Shown in pieces: positions 11,650 to 21,513 of a stretch of DNA of 64,000 bases (the stretch's first letter is position 1; every line of letters begins with the position of its first letter). Under the pieces are notes generated by a model. It searched no databases, was not told the origin of the DNA, and saw nothing but the letters and a program-made list of their open reading frames with translations. Source of the DNA: Wyeomyia smithii (taxonomy: Eukaryota; Arthropoda; Insecta; Diptera; Culicidae); contig NC_073694.1 of assembly GCF_029784165.1 (NCBI RefSeq), positions 38,359,006 through 38,423,005 of the forward strand. The letters run 5' to 3'. Made by a program: the position numbers and the translations under genes.

Positions 11650-11816
11650 GACATTTTTTTTTTGCAATTCAGCGTGAGGGAAAGTCAAGCGTGAGATTTA
11701 ATCCATGCATAAAAGTCCCTCTGACGGTCTGATTCAACTTAGACTCGAACTCATGACCAATCACATGTCAAAACGGACTCTGCAACCTTGAGGCTACAAG
11801 CTTTCCATCCAAAGGG
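11650..11816 (-). mobile_element. tRNA-derived SINE (family 2), copy 1
   Basis: On the minus strand the head begins near 11816 with AGCTTGTAGCCTCAAGGTTG, then CAGAGTCCG. A B-box-like GAGTTCGAGTCTA lies at 11740-11752. It matches the retroposon head at 28234 in ITmD37E copy B (GTAGCCGCAAGGTTACAGAG, then GGTTCGAATCT). It is inserted in the AAGCT-rich repeat region. The 3' border is uncertain; an A10 run near 11660 may be its end. Confidence 0.7.
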
Positions 11817-11819
11817 TAA

Positions 11820-12480
11820 AGCTAAATATTGGATGCAAAAAGCTAACGAACAAATACTAAAAGCATACAACCAAAGATCGAGAACTTTGAACTAAGAGCT
11901 AAAAACTTACAGGTCAGATCTAAAAGCTGAAAGTTAAAAGTTAAGTGTTTGAAGCTTAGAGCTAAGAGCTAGAAGCTAAATATAAAAGTAAAAATCCGAA
12001 AACTGAAAGCTTATAGCAAGAGCTAAAAGCTGAAAGTAAATAATTAAAAAAAAAAACGAACTGAAGGTTAAAAGCTAAGAACTGAACGCTAGAAACTAAA
12101 AGCTAAAAGATCTGAAAAAAAAAGAAAAAAAGAACTAATTACCGAGAGCCAATAGCTCAAAATAACAACCTAGACTATAAAAAATAAAAACTAAAACTAC
12201 AAGCTGGCCAGGCCACTAAGAGCCAAACACTAAAAGCTAAAAAGTTAAAAGCCAAAGACTAAATGCTGATGGTTGAAAGATAAAAACTGAAAGCTAAAAA
12301 TTGATACGCAGAAGCTTTTGGCTAAAGACTAAGAACAAAATGTAGCATAATCAGTAACTATAAAACTGAAAATCACGAGCTGATGACTGATGGCCAGTAA
12401 ATGATAAAGGCAAGAAAATTAAAGCTTCAAACTAAAAGCTAAAATTCAAAGGCTGAAACTGAAACTAGAACCGAAGGCTA
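11820..12480. repeat. Degenerate AAGCT-rich repeat, block 2
   Basis: The densest block, with dozens of AAAAGCTAAAA, GAAAGCT and AGAGCTAAAAGC variants on the plus strand. The strand asymmetry is strong: purine A with GCT on plus. Confidence 0.85.
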
Positions 12481-12745
12481 ATGATATACTTTTATGTACC
12501 TTCACGCATACTTAGAACTAGAAGTTTGTTTCAAGTGGCTCCTCAACGAACAATGTATGCAACTAATAGACCAACGAACCAAATGATGAACACATATAAT
12601 CAATATTGTGCACACATTGAGGTAACTATGTCTAGGGCAGCAATAAGAAAAGCTTTGAACAGAAGACAAAATTACCAATTTATCATACATGTAAATAGAA
12701 ACTGTATGTAGTCTACCCTGATTGATTAAATAAATAAATAGATAT
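12475..12745 (+). pseudogene. Possible LINE C-terminal end with TAAA tail
   Basis: The frame 12481-12711 begins FYVPSRILRTRSLFQVAPQR and is followed within 30 bases by TTAAATAAATAAATAGA, a short A-rich repeat like a LINE 3' tail. The R-S-L-F-x-x-A-P pattern recalls the extreme C-terminus of Jockey/CR1-type reverse transcriptases. It interrupts the AAGCT-rich block. Short and degenerate, so tentative. Confidence 0.4.
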
Positions 12746-12749
12746 TAAC

Positions 12750-13245
12750 ATAAAATTGAAAACAAAAAGCAAACTTCTAAAAGTTGAGAGCAAAACCCTA
12801 AAAACTAAAACCAAACACTGATAAGCACTGAATTTAAAAGCTAAAAACAGAAATGATGAACACTGAATTTAAAAGCTCAAAACAAAAAAAGTAACAACTC
12901 AAAAACTAAAACTAACTGAAAACCAAAAGCCTAAATCTAAATATCAAAACCCAAAGCAAAAAGTTGAAAACAAGATGCGAAAACTAAAAATTTGAAGTTC
13001 TAAGCTAACAAATTTTAACTTATGATTAAGCTAATGGCCATACGTTAAATGCTAGTAACTAGAATCTAGGTTCTATAGCCATAAGCCCAAATTTTTATTG
13101 GAATTAAAAGTTAAAAGCAAAACGTAAAAAGTAAAAGAGCTAAAAGTTGAAAATTGGAAAGGGCCGCTAAAAGGCTTTAAAAGACTAAACGCTGAAAGTT
13201 GAAGGCCACGAACAAAAGCTGAAAATGAAAAGCTAACTTGAGCTC
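12750..13245. repeat. Degenerate AAGCT-rich repeat, block 3
   Basis: Continues the AAAAGCTAAAA/GAAAGCC pattern after the interruption at 12475-12745. Confidence 0.78.
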
Positions 13246-13249
13246 GAGC

Positions 13250-13935
13250 AAGTGGCGTAGCGTAATCAGGTGACAATCGGGGCGAAAATTTTGGGAGTCT
13301 CCTCTTCAGGTTTCAGTGACAGGGCCGGCGTTTCATGTGAGTAGTATGGTTAGTTGTACCCACTCGGAAAATATCCATGTGGGTACTTACCCACACGGAG
13401 CTATCGGACAAAATAAAAAAAAATGTAATGTTGCGACAGATTTTTTGATGGATATCGTTCAGCGAGAGGTTATAAATCTACAGATTTATGTACAGTTGTA
13501 ACGTTTCTTAGAGAAAACGGATTATTTTTTTAATTGTTTCATTTACGATAGAGAGTTTCATTTACGATAGAGTTCCTAAGTTTTTTTTTTTTCATAAAAA
13601 TTTCCCATGTCAAATTTGAGCTCAATCGGACCTCGGGAAGTAGAGCCTCAAAGCGGTCAAAGTTACAGTTTTTTAATCGATGAAAGAATTGTTCGAGCTG
13701 GGAGTGTTTCTTGTGTGTTCTTGTGTAGCTCGAATTTTTGTTTTTAAAACAAATTTTTCTGAGAGATTTGCTATCAAATAAATTCGATTTCGGAAACTTC
13801 AAGATCTACACTTGTGCATTTTTAGGTTGGTCAAAAATGCAAGACTTCCACGACTGTATGCGCAACCTTATCAGAAATTTGATAAGGCTTTATTTTGTAA
13901 GGAGACTTTTTTCGAGAAGACAAAATTTCTGAGCC
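13250..13935. other. No gene recognised
   Basis: Contains AGTGGCGTAGCGTAATCAGG near 13252, which resembles the termini of a common insect DNA-element type. A partly similar inverted text (GGCTACGCC) lies near 15148. No further support was found. Confidence 0.4.
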
Positions 13936-14987
13936 CTAACGTTTGCGTTAAAAAAATGCTCAAAAAATACCGATGAATCATGAGTTTACCATCACACGCA
14001 CTGACGAAACTACCCATGCAGCATCAATCGTAGTCGGCAGAAAAAAATTGACTCTAACTCTAACCGTGATGGCGAAAACAATGAAGCTACTCCGTTTAGA
14101 AGTGTGCGCGGTTAAAGAACGTTACCCCGCCGCGTCGAAAGCAGACATCGTACGGAAAAGGGACGCCGGTTACGCCCTTTCCGGTATCTACAACATCTTG
14201 GCACTGTTGGACTACAATCAGAGCATCGAAAGAAAGACTGGTTCTGGACGGACAACGATCCTGAGCCACAAGAAGCTCCAAAGAATGCTGAGAAGGGGGA
14301 CCGAGGGGAAAGTGGCTACATTGCTGCGTACGCTTGATCGGGAGGTCGGTTCAACCGGCCAAACAGTGGAAAAGTACTTGGCGAACATGTACATCAGAAA
14401 GCGGCAGTCCCGTCCAATGGTCTCGAAGCTGCAGCCGACGAATAAGATGGTAGAGTCGATTTTACCGGCGAATCGCGACGATGGTGGTGGTCGATGCCGA
14501 GAGCTATCTCACCCTGGATGACAACGACTGGCATGGCACTCCGTATTTGACTTTCCCCATGAAGGAAGTGAGCTCAGAGGTGAACTTAATTTCACACAGC
14601 AAATTCCCAAAAAGGGCCAATCAGTGAGACGCTCCGTTCTGGTCGTAAACGGGAAATTTATAGTACGAAGTTTCCGCCGGATGTTCGGTCGTTCATCAAA
14701 AAATACCATAGAGTCTTCGCGGTGCTCTGGCCGGACCTGGTGTCGGCCCACTACTCGAAGCAATCGTTGGAGGCGATGAAGCGGCTGAAAATCGATGCGG
14801 TACCCAGGTCGGCCAACCCACCCAATGTTCCACAGCTGCGACCCATCTAGAGTTTCTGGACAACCAGAAGCGTAAGACCTAGTCCAACAATTTTGACGTG
14901 AAAGTTGAGAAGGAATTGATAGATAAAACGTGAAAAAAGTACTCTAAAAAACATGCCTACACGCATGTTTTCGTTCACGCAAATGGG
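13936..14987 (+). mobile_element. ITmD37E-type Tc1/mariner element, copy A
   Basis: A degenerate DNA transposon. Suspected imperfect termini are TAACGTTTGCGTTAAAAAAA at about 13938 and the inverse of GTTCACGCAAATGGG at about 14973-14987. The frame 13973-14521 carries the N-terminal helix-turn-helix region: KADIVRKRDAGYALSGIYNI, then SIERKTGSGRTTILSHKKL. The first catalytic Asp region follows as DAESYLTLDDNDW in another frame, then ANPPNVPQL near 14815, just before a frame-broken Glu region. The same architecture is seen in copies B and C. Stops and frameshifts make it inactive. Confidence 0.85.
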
Positions 14988-15249
14988 TTTATATAATAAC
15001 CTTCCATGGGAAATTCATGGAAAACATTTCTTATGAACGTAATTCAAAAATCTAATTTCTTTTGAACATTCCATTGGCACACTATTGTTGATGCACTGTT
15101 GATTTTTCGTAAAATTATGCTCGAGTATTAGTAGATCACCACCCCCGGCTACGCCTTTGTCACCCATGAACCTTCGCTATTCCTTACTACCCACTCGAGA
15201 AAATAACGTGACACCGGCCCTGTGCAGTTAAATTGTCTCTGGGAACAAG

Positions 15250-15414
15250 GAGGGCTGAAAATTCGCCTTCTACACAGATGGCTCAAAACCGAACAGCTGG
15301 AGCAGGTATTAATGGTCCAGGAATAGGTATTTCGATACCTATGGGTCGTTGACCAGGCCGTGTTCCAGGCGTGTTCCATGCCGAAACATTTGCAACAAAG
15401 AAATAAAGTTTGAT
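15250..15414 (+). pseudogene. LINE RNase H domain, N-terminal piece
   Basis: The plus strand reads FYTDGSKTEQ, then in the next frame AGAGINGPGIGISIPMGR, then a VFHAETFA-like end. This is the start of an RNase H domain of a LOA/I/R1-type non-LTR element, with the catalytic Asp in YTDGS and Glu in AE. It is cut at 15414 by the fold-back element. The C-terminal part of the same domain resumes at about 17225. Confidence 0.75.
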
Positions 15415-15418
15415 TTAT
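15415..15418. repeat. 4-bp target-site duplication TTAT, left
   Basis: TTAT here is repeated at 16972-16975 immediately outside the fold-back element. Confidence 0.65.
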
Positions 15419-16971
15419 GGGTCATTCCATACGAAGTGACCACGAAAAAGCACAAACTTGGACACGACCATCACAGATTTTGCTCAAAGTTGGGAGAATT
15501 ATTCATCTACTGTCACTTTGGACAAATCCCAAATTTGGTGTCGATTGGAATACCCCCCGCTTTGTGGGACCGCCCTGTTTATTGCAATGTCACGCATTTT
15601 TTGTTCAAAATCTCTTTTTTTCTTACAATTCATAGACGTAAGATGTCCGAAAAATACCGATAGATGATTTTTGAAGCAAATAAACCAAGGAATCCAGAAA
15701 AAATATAAGTTTTGACCGAAAGTGTTGCCAGATAAATTATTTTTGTATAAAGTTACATTTTTCGGCAAACGCAGCCATTTTTATTTTAAATTTGATAATT
15801 TCATCGTATTCCTTGGAAAATTTCTCATAAGAAACAACTATCATCCCGAGGTAATATGAGCCAATCTCGAAATATAACATTTTTACGAAAATAGTTGTAT
15901 ATTGCGTAATTAATTTATTTTATAATTTATAGACGTAAGATACCCAAAAAAAGTGATAGGTGAATCTTGAAGAAAATAAACCAAGGAATCCAGAAAAAAT
16001 ATTGTTTTTGCCCGCAAGTGTTACCAGATAGATTATTTTTGTATTTTAAAACTAAATTTGCATTTTTCGGCAAATTCAGCTAATTTTATTTTAAATTTGA
16101 TGGTTTCATCGTATTTCTTGGAAAATTTTACGTAAGAAACACTTATCACCCCGTGGTTATATGAGCCAATCTCGAGATATAGATTTCGTAAAAATGTTAT
16201 ATCTCAAGATTGGCTCATATTACCACGGAGTGGTTAGTGCTTCTTACGTGTAATTTTCTGAGAAACACTATGAAACCATCAAATTTGAAATAAAATTAGC
16301 TGCATTGGCCGAAAAATGCAAATTAAATTTTAAAATACAAAAATAATCAATCTGGAAACACTTACGGGCAAAAACAATATTTTTTCTCTATTCCTTGGTT
16401 TATTTTCCTTAAAATTCACCTATCACTATTTTTCGGGTGTCTTACGTCTATAAATTATAGAATAAAATATTTACGAAATTTACAACTTTTTTCGTAAAAA
16501 TGTTATATAAAAATGTTATATAAATGGCTCATATTACCTCGGGATGATAGTTGTTTCTTTTGTGAAATCTTTCAAGAAACACGATAAAATTATCAAATTA
16601 AAAATAAAAAGGCTGCATTTGCCGAAAAATGTAAATTTAGTTTTCAAATACAAAACTAATTTATCTGCAACACTTTCGGTCAAAAATTATATTTTTTCTG
16701 GATTCCTTGGTTTATTTTCTTCATAAATCATCTATCAGTATTTTTCGGACATCTTACGTCTATGAATTGTAAGAAAAATAAAAAAGAGATTTTTGACAAA
16801 AATTGCGTGACTTTGCAATAAAAAGAAGGTCCTGGAGAACGGGGGGTATTCCAATCGACACCAAAATTGGGATTTTTCCAAAGAGACAGTAGATGAATAA
16901 TTCCCCCAACTTTGAACAAAATCTGTGATGGTCGTGTCCAAGTGGCATGTACACTTAGTATGGAATGACCC
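15419..16971. mobile_element. Fold-back element with tandem-inverted A-B-B'-A' structure
   Basis: A 1553-bp element that is almost one large palindrome. It starts GGGTCATTCCATACGAAGTG at 15419 and ends with the inverse, GTATGGAATGACCC, at 16971; the centre is near 16200. Each arm (about 780 bp) contains two related units in tandem: one from about 15632 and one from about 15930, both opening with TAGACGTAAGAT and containing AAACCAAGGAATCCAGAAAA. The right arm repeats them inverted. There is no coding capacity. It disrupts an RNase H domain of a LINE. Flanking TTAT suggests a 4-bp TSD. Confidence 0.88.
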
Positions 16972-17059
16972 TTATTAAATATTTGGTCGCACAAAGATAT
17001 GTCCCAGATCTTCGTCCCAAAACACGTAGAAAAAACCTTGAGATATCATTTTGCTGCAA

Positions 17060-17083
17060 ATTTATTTATTTATTTATTGAAAT
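17060..17083. repeat. TTTA microsatellite
   Basis: Five or so TTTA units, of unknown origin, between the fold-back element and the resumed LINE. Confidence 0.7.
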
Positions 17084-17224
17084 CTATTGATTTTTGGAAA
17101 AAAAAGAAAAAATGGTTGTCCTTGTTTCGGATGTATTCACGCTCTTTTCGTGCCCAGTGGAAAAAATAGATCAAGCTTTATATGCATTTTCTCCGATAAC
17201 TAAGCTGCATTTAACGTACTGGAA

Positions 17225-17690
17225 GCCTCTACGTATACTTCTAAACTAGTACGGGAGTGAATCTTTTTACTAAACAACTGGCAAAAAGAAACCAAGTCAA
17301 GTTATTCTGGGCCCGGGTCACTGTGAAAGTCAATAAAGTAACCGATACGTTAGCCAGACAGAGGTCATGCAACGATTTTTTTGGCTGCTCTGTGGGGTGT
17401 CACCAAACGCCTTGAAGCCATAATTGAAAATCTGGTAACATCAGACAATACAAGAAAACTGGATATGCTCCGAAAGGCTGCGTCAGTCGAACCGCTTTAT
17501 AACACCAAATGTAGAAAACCTGCAGCTGCTAAGTTTAAACAAAAAGGAACTGAACCCAATTACAAATCTGTTCAACGGACATCGTGCAAGTAAACATCAC
17601 CTAGAACAAATTGGTCAGTCAGATGACAAAATTTGTCGCCTCTCCGGGCTCGAAATATTTGCATTGCCTATGCAGTGTATGCAGTGCAGA
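17225..17690 (+). pseudogene. LINE RNase H C-terminal piece and element tail
   Basis: Resumes the RNase H domain interrupted at 15414: VKLFWARVTVKVNKVTDTLA followed by RQRSCNDFFG. This is a decayed form of the usual 'WVPGH...N..AD.LAR.GS' C-terminal motif, with the catalytic Asp region at TDTLARQ. Further downstream, FNGHRASKHHLEQIGQSDDK then ICRLSG resembles the Cys/His-rich C-terminal tail that follows RNase H in such LINEs. The 17381-17593 frame is part of it. It contains several frame changes. Confidence 0.65.
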
Positions 17691-18169
17691 TTTTGTTTTG
17701 TATAGATCGATTACTTACGGTCGTTAGGGTTATGAACGAGGTGTAACAGCTGTTGTTCTCGGAAACTGAGTTCAGCTCTGCATCTCCACGACTGCTACGG
17801 AACGGAAAGTTTGTGTTATCGTGTTACCGTGGTTAGTGATGGATTTGAACTATGTTGCGCGTGTAAATTAATCATTATTGAGACGAACGATGACTATTTT
17901 TCTCGACAAACTACGCGATCTGTGCGAGTGCCGCGCGTGAGGAAACAACTAAATATGAAAAGCTAACAGATAAAAATTAAGTTTAGTATAGATAGTTTAG
18001 TTTTAGAGAGAATTGAGAGAACGGTGGAAAACCGATGGTGGGCTGAGTACTGAAAAGTGAACCCTCGAAGTGAACAGGTCAGAAGCTGTTTTATTGAATA
18101 CAAACCCGATGTATTGCACAGATTATTTGGTGGTGATTTGGTTTGGTTTAAGATAAATTCTACATTAGC
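17691..18169. other. No gene recognised
   Basis: Somewhat GC-richer than its surroundings at 17740-17940, but no frame, splice pattern or repeat could be supported. Confidence 0.45.
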
Positions 18170-18480
18170 TAAAACTAAAAGCCAGTAACGCATAGCTCAA
18201 AGATGAATACTGGAGGCTAGGAGATAAAATCTGGAATTTTAAAGTTGAGGACAAGAAACTGAAAGCTACAATTGCAATATCAATAGGTCAAATCAAATCT
18301 CACCGAAAAAATTCAATTGAAACCCGAGAAGAATATCAATAAACTGAAGCTAAAAGTCAAAGGTAAAAGCTTAAAAATTAAGGCTAGTAATTAATAGTAG
18401 AGGTTAAACCTAATACTGAAAAGTACTGTAAATCTCCGAAATGCAAATTGAAACCCAAAAGCTAAAACTAAACAGCGTTA
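18170..18480. repeat. Degenerate AAGCT-rich repeat, block 4
   Basis: A weaker version of the AAAAGCT/GAAAGCT pattern of 10334-13245, about 5 kb away and in the same strand orientation. Confidence 0.6.
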
Positions 18481-19958
18481 TCAAGCGTTGAGATGAAAGG
18501 TAAAACAAATTTTATATTGATTTCACGCTTATAAACATTATTCGTAAGTATCAAACTTCTGAAAGTGCTGTGTAATTTTACTTACCTATTATAATACCTA
18601 AAATGTTAGAATTGAGTATCCTGCTTAAAGCTCAACACTCAATTAAACTGAGTGCAGTTTTCCGAAACAATTAGCACACCATAGGCAATAAGTGGCTCTT
18701 ACCTCCACTATAAATACTGTCGTTCATGCTTCGCGCTTCCGACAAATTACATCCTACTAATTCCGCTTAACACGTTCTTCCGTTCCGATCGCTTTGAAGT
18801 CGTTTTAATGCTACGCATTCCACTAAGTGCAAGATCTCATATTACCCATTCATAGCCGGGGCGGTTAGGTGAGCGGAAGGAAAAGACGGTCGGTTTGAAA
18901 TATGAGTAACATTTATTACCCAACTTGTCAATTTGTTCTCGCGTGGTTTTTCCCCTGACTTTTGCTATATGTAGTACCTTCCGAGAATCAACTGCTTTAG
19001 CATTTTTATTTCTGTCGTATACACATTCATTATTCATTAACCGGTGTTACGCGGAAAGGCCATCTTCTTGGTACGCCATAACGGACGGTTCCGCCGACCG
19101 ACACACGGTGACAGTTTGTCTTCTCGTGCTCGACATATGCTACGCAGCCGAACGAGGGAATGCCGAGAATGAAAGCATCGTCGTCCCTGACCACCCAACC
19201 CGCAGGGCTGTGTTGTTGTTGTTCTTCTAGTAAGGGTAAAGTTCGAGTCGAAAGGCGATACACGTAATGTACTTTATTATGGGAGCGCTCGTTTAAGGTC
19301 TTTGATATATGAAATTGGTTGTTTTGCCATACCTGCAGGACTTCTATCTGGCATGTTGTTCCGTTCGTTTGGTGTTGTTATTTTCGCGAAACTTTTCCCA
19401 TTCCGAGGCGGGCGGAATGGATGATCGGGATTTGATGTTTGATTTCGGTGGCATTCCTGTCGGTGTCAGTTTGATTGAATTAACTGGGAATAATGGCTGC
19501 AGTTGTTTCTCGGCTTTGATTTTCGTTTTTTTCTTGACACGTTTTTACTTTCAGTAGAGTTTACTGTATACTTTTTCTTGCTCTAATTGTTCTGATTTTG
19601 ACATTTGCTTTTTTTAAAATAATTACAATTTTATCAATAATACCGTTCTAACATACTGTTTTACATCTCGTATTTTGTGTTACGTTGACTCAGAACGATC
19701 AATAATTTGATTAAAAGAAAACCTTTCTTTCGGCTGTATAAAGTATTATTTTACAATCAACAGTTGCTTAGAATTAATAAAAACATCGTTATCCGTAGCG
19801 GAAAAGATTGTGTGTTTATGGTTGTGTGTATGTTTATGTGTTCATTGTAGAGTGGTTGTGGACTATGTTGTGTCATTTTTTTTAATATTTTTTTCATATT
19901 TTTATTTTTTTTTTAATAATTTGTTATAGTGTTTCACTGTCATTCTACGTCTAACTAT
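18481..19958. other. Region 3' of the myofilin-like gene
   Basis: No second coding exon was identified with confidence. On the minus strand, AATAAA occurs at 19901-19906, about 53 nt past the stop codon of the host gene, and is a candidate poly(A) signal; another lies near 19270. The 18720-19260 interval is GC-richer and holds frames on both strands without recognisable motifs. Confidence 0.5.
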
Positions 19959-20670
19959 TTAGTGTAGTGAAAAGTATGGTTTTGTGTCTGGTTCGTACTC
20001 GAGTTCCTGTGGCAGCACAACCTGACTGGGTTTGTCTCGCAGGTACAGTCCGTAACGGGATGGGTATCTGTAGTAAACGGAGAGAATAAAAAAAGTCAAC
20101 TTCAATCGATGAGTTTCCAATCGATTTAGATAATGTTGGTTGATTGCTTAGCAGAAATCCCCTTACCTGCGATCAATATCTCTCATCCTTTCCAGGTGGT
20201 CAGCCCATGCTTTCTCGGCATCAGCCAATCTGCCAACGCTTGCTGTTTTTTTTTGGTTGTTGCCAGGAGACAAAAGAGAACAAGCGCAATAATTAGTGAT
20301 AATAATTTTCCCGTGCTTGGTCTGCAAATACTTACATGCCCGTTGTGAGCGTGGATAATGATGATCGTAGATTGGCCGAGGCGAGTAACCGTACGTCTCC
20401 CGGTGCACCGGCAAGTAGTGATAGCCGGGAGAGTGGATCCGACCGGAAGCGGTTCCTGGTTCGTCGAACAGCAGAATCGGTCGGTGCCGCCAGGTTGGCG
20501 TGTCGTGTGCGCGTATATCATCGGATCCTGGAATAATGCAGCAATACTTTAATTGCTCTCCCTACGTTCGAAAACTTACCTTTAAGGGATCTGATGTATG
20601 ACTGCCAGAACCTGGCCTTCTTGTTTGGCGTTTCATTCATGCCAATCATCGCTAGGTGATTTTTAAACAT
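19959..20670 (-). CDS. Mf: Myofilin-like muscle thick-filament protein (four coding exons)
   Basis: Spliced CDS on the minus strand: 20670-20580, 20527-20336, 20242-20167 and 20067-19959 (468 nt including TAA; 155 residues). All junctions fit: donors CTTAAAG|GTAAGT, GGGCAT|GTAAGT and CGCAG|GTAAGG; acceptors ATTCCAG, AAAACAG and CTACAG. The introns are 52, 93 and 99 nt and the phase is kept throughout. The protein starts MFKNHLAMIGMNETPNKKAR and then has a WQSYIRSLKG segment. A Tyr/Pro/His-rich middle follows with LPVHRETYGYSPRPIYDHHY (residues 69-88). Next is a charged helical stretch, VGRLADAEKAWADHLERMRD (97-116), and then a tail ending EPDTKPYFSLH. There is no signal peptide or membrane segment. 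I recognise it as resembling insect myofilin, a small (about 20 kDa) protein of muscle thick filaments; that name is from memory and not checked by search. The exon structure is far better supported than the name. No in-frame damage, so it is probably functional. Confidence 0.88.
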
Positions 20671-20703
20671 TTTGACTTAGTTTTATTTTGTGTAATTCGT
20701 TCG
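20671..20703 (-). other. 5' UTR part of the first coding exon, with splice acceptor upstream
   Basis: On the minus strand TGCTCTGGTCTTTTCAG ends at 20704, a pyrimidine-rich acceptor, followed by 33 nt of A-rich leader ending AAGTCAAA before the ATG at 20670. This implies an intron and a separate non-coding first exon to the right. The upstream donor was not identified with certainty. Confidence 0.65.
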
Positions 20704-20719
20704 CTGAAAAGACCAGAGC

Positions 20720-21365
20720 AAACAGTTTTCTAATTAATTCATGAGCTTCAACGTAATGCGGCAGCTTTAAAACGAGTTGCTGCCTTCTGAAGTAGCGAAG
20801 AAAGAAGTGCTGTCTCAGCGAATGATGTGGGGTGAAGGTTTACGGTCGACTTCACCCGTTCGATTTGCATTAATCTGACATCGAAGTTTCTCCCTCCTTG
20901 ATGAGTCTTTTGTTTTTTTTTTATCGTTTTCAAGTATTTACCAGTCTCAGAGTGTACTCAAACTGACGATGAATTTGAAATCAATGAAATCAGACAGCAC
21001 ACGGGATATTTCCATTTTGTTACTGTCAGAAAAACTGAACACAACATAGAACACGTGAATAATTTGAATACTACAGTAACAACCTTATAAAATTTACACC
21101 TGACAACCAGTAGGATTTAAAGCTGAAAAAAAAACTAGCGGTGCTAGGTGGGATTTACTAATGAATTTAAGGCCTCGAGCAGTGGCGTTCCGTGTTTCAT
21201 CATGACCATAATTGTCTTGAATTTTTCTCTTGGTATTATCATGTGCTATGAGCTATGTACCAAAAAAGTGAAGGGTGAGTTTTTATGGTGTTGCAAACAA
21301 CAGCTGGAAAATAAAAAAGCATTGCACTAGAAACCCATCGAGTTCAATTGGGAAATTAATTTCGC
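20720..21365. other. Intron or upstream region, no gene recognised
   Basis: Between the acceptor of the myofilin-like gene and the TTAA MITE. Probably part of its long first intron. No other feature was supported. Confidence 0.5.
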
Positions 21366-21513
21366 TTAACCCTCTAGTGCCCAATACCGCCATTTGGCGG
21401 GCTTCAGTCGAAGTTTTGAAAAGCTTCAATATGTACTTAAAAAGTGTTCATAATGATTCATAGTGATTTTACCGAAGCCCGTTTAGAAATTAACTTGGGC
21501 ACCAGAGGGTTAA
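21366..21513. mobile_element. piggyBac-type MITE, copy 1
   Basis: A 148-bp unit starting TTAACCCTCTAGTGCCCA and ending TGGGCACCAGAGGGTTAA, including TTAA at both ends (21366-21369, 21510-21513). TTAA is the target duplication of piggyBac elements. The interior includes AAAAGCTTCAATATGTACTT and a GAAGCCCG stretch also found in copy 2 at 58222-58367. Non-coding. Confidence 0.92.

Noticed and set aside
10334..13245. CRISPR-like array, because of repeated short units
   Set aside because: The units are irregular, with no constant repeat or spacer lengths, and the sequence is eukaryotic.
13250..15150. A single element from AGTGGCGTAGC (13252) to GGCTACGCC (15148) containing ITmD37E copy A
   Set aside because: The tips match over only about 8-9 bases and no target duplication was seen; noted but not claimed.
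18700..18745. Short minus-strand exon candidate: ATGAACGACAGTATTTATAG followed by a GTAAGAG donor
   Set aside because: Only nine codons before the donor and no acceptor or partner exon; likely chance.
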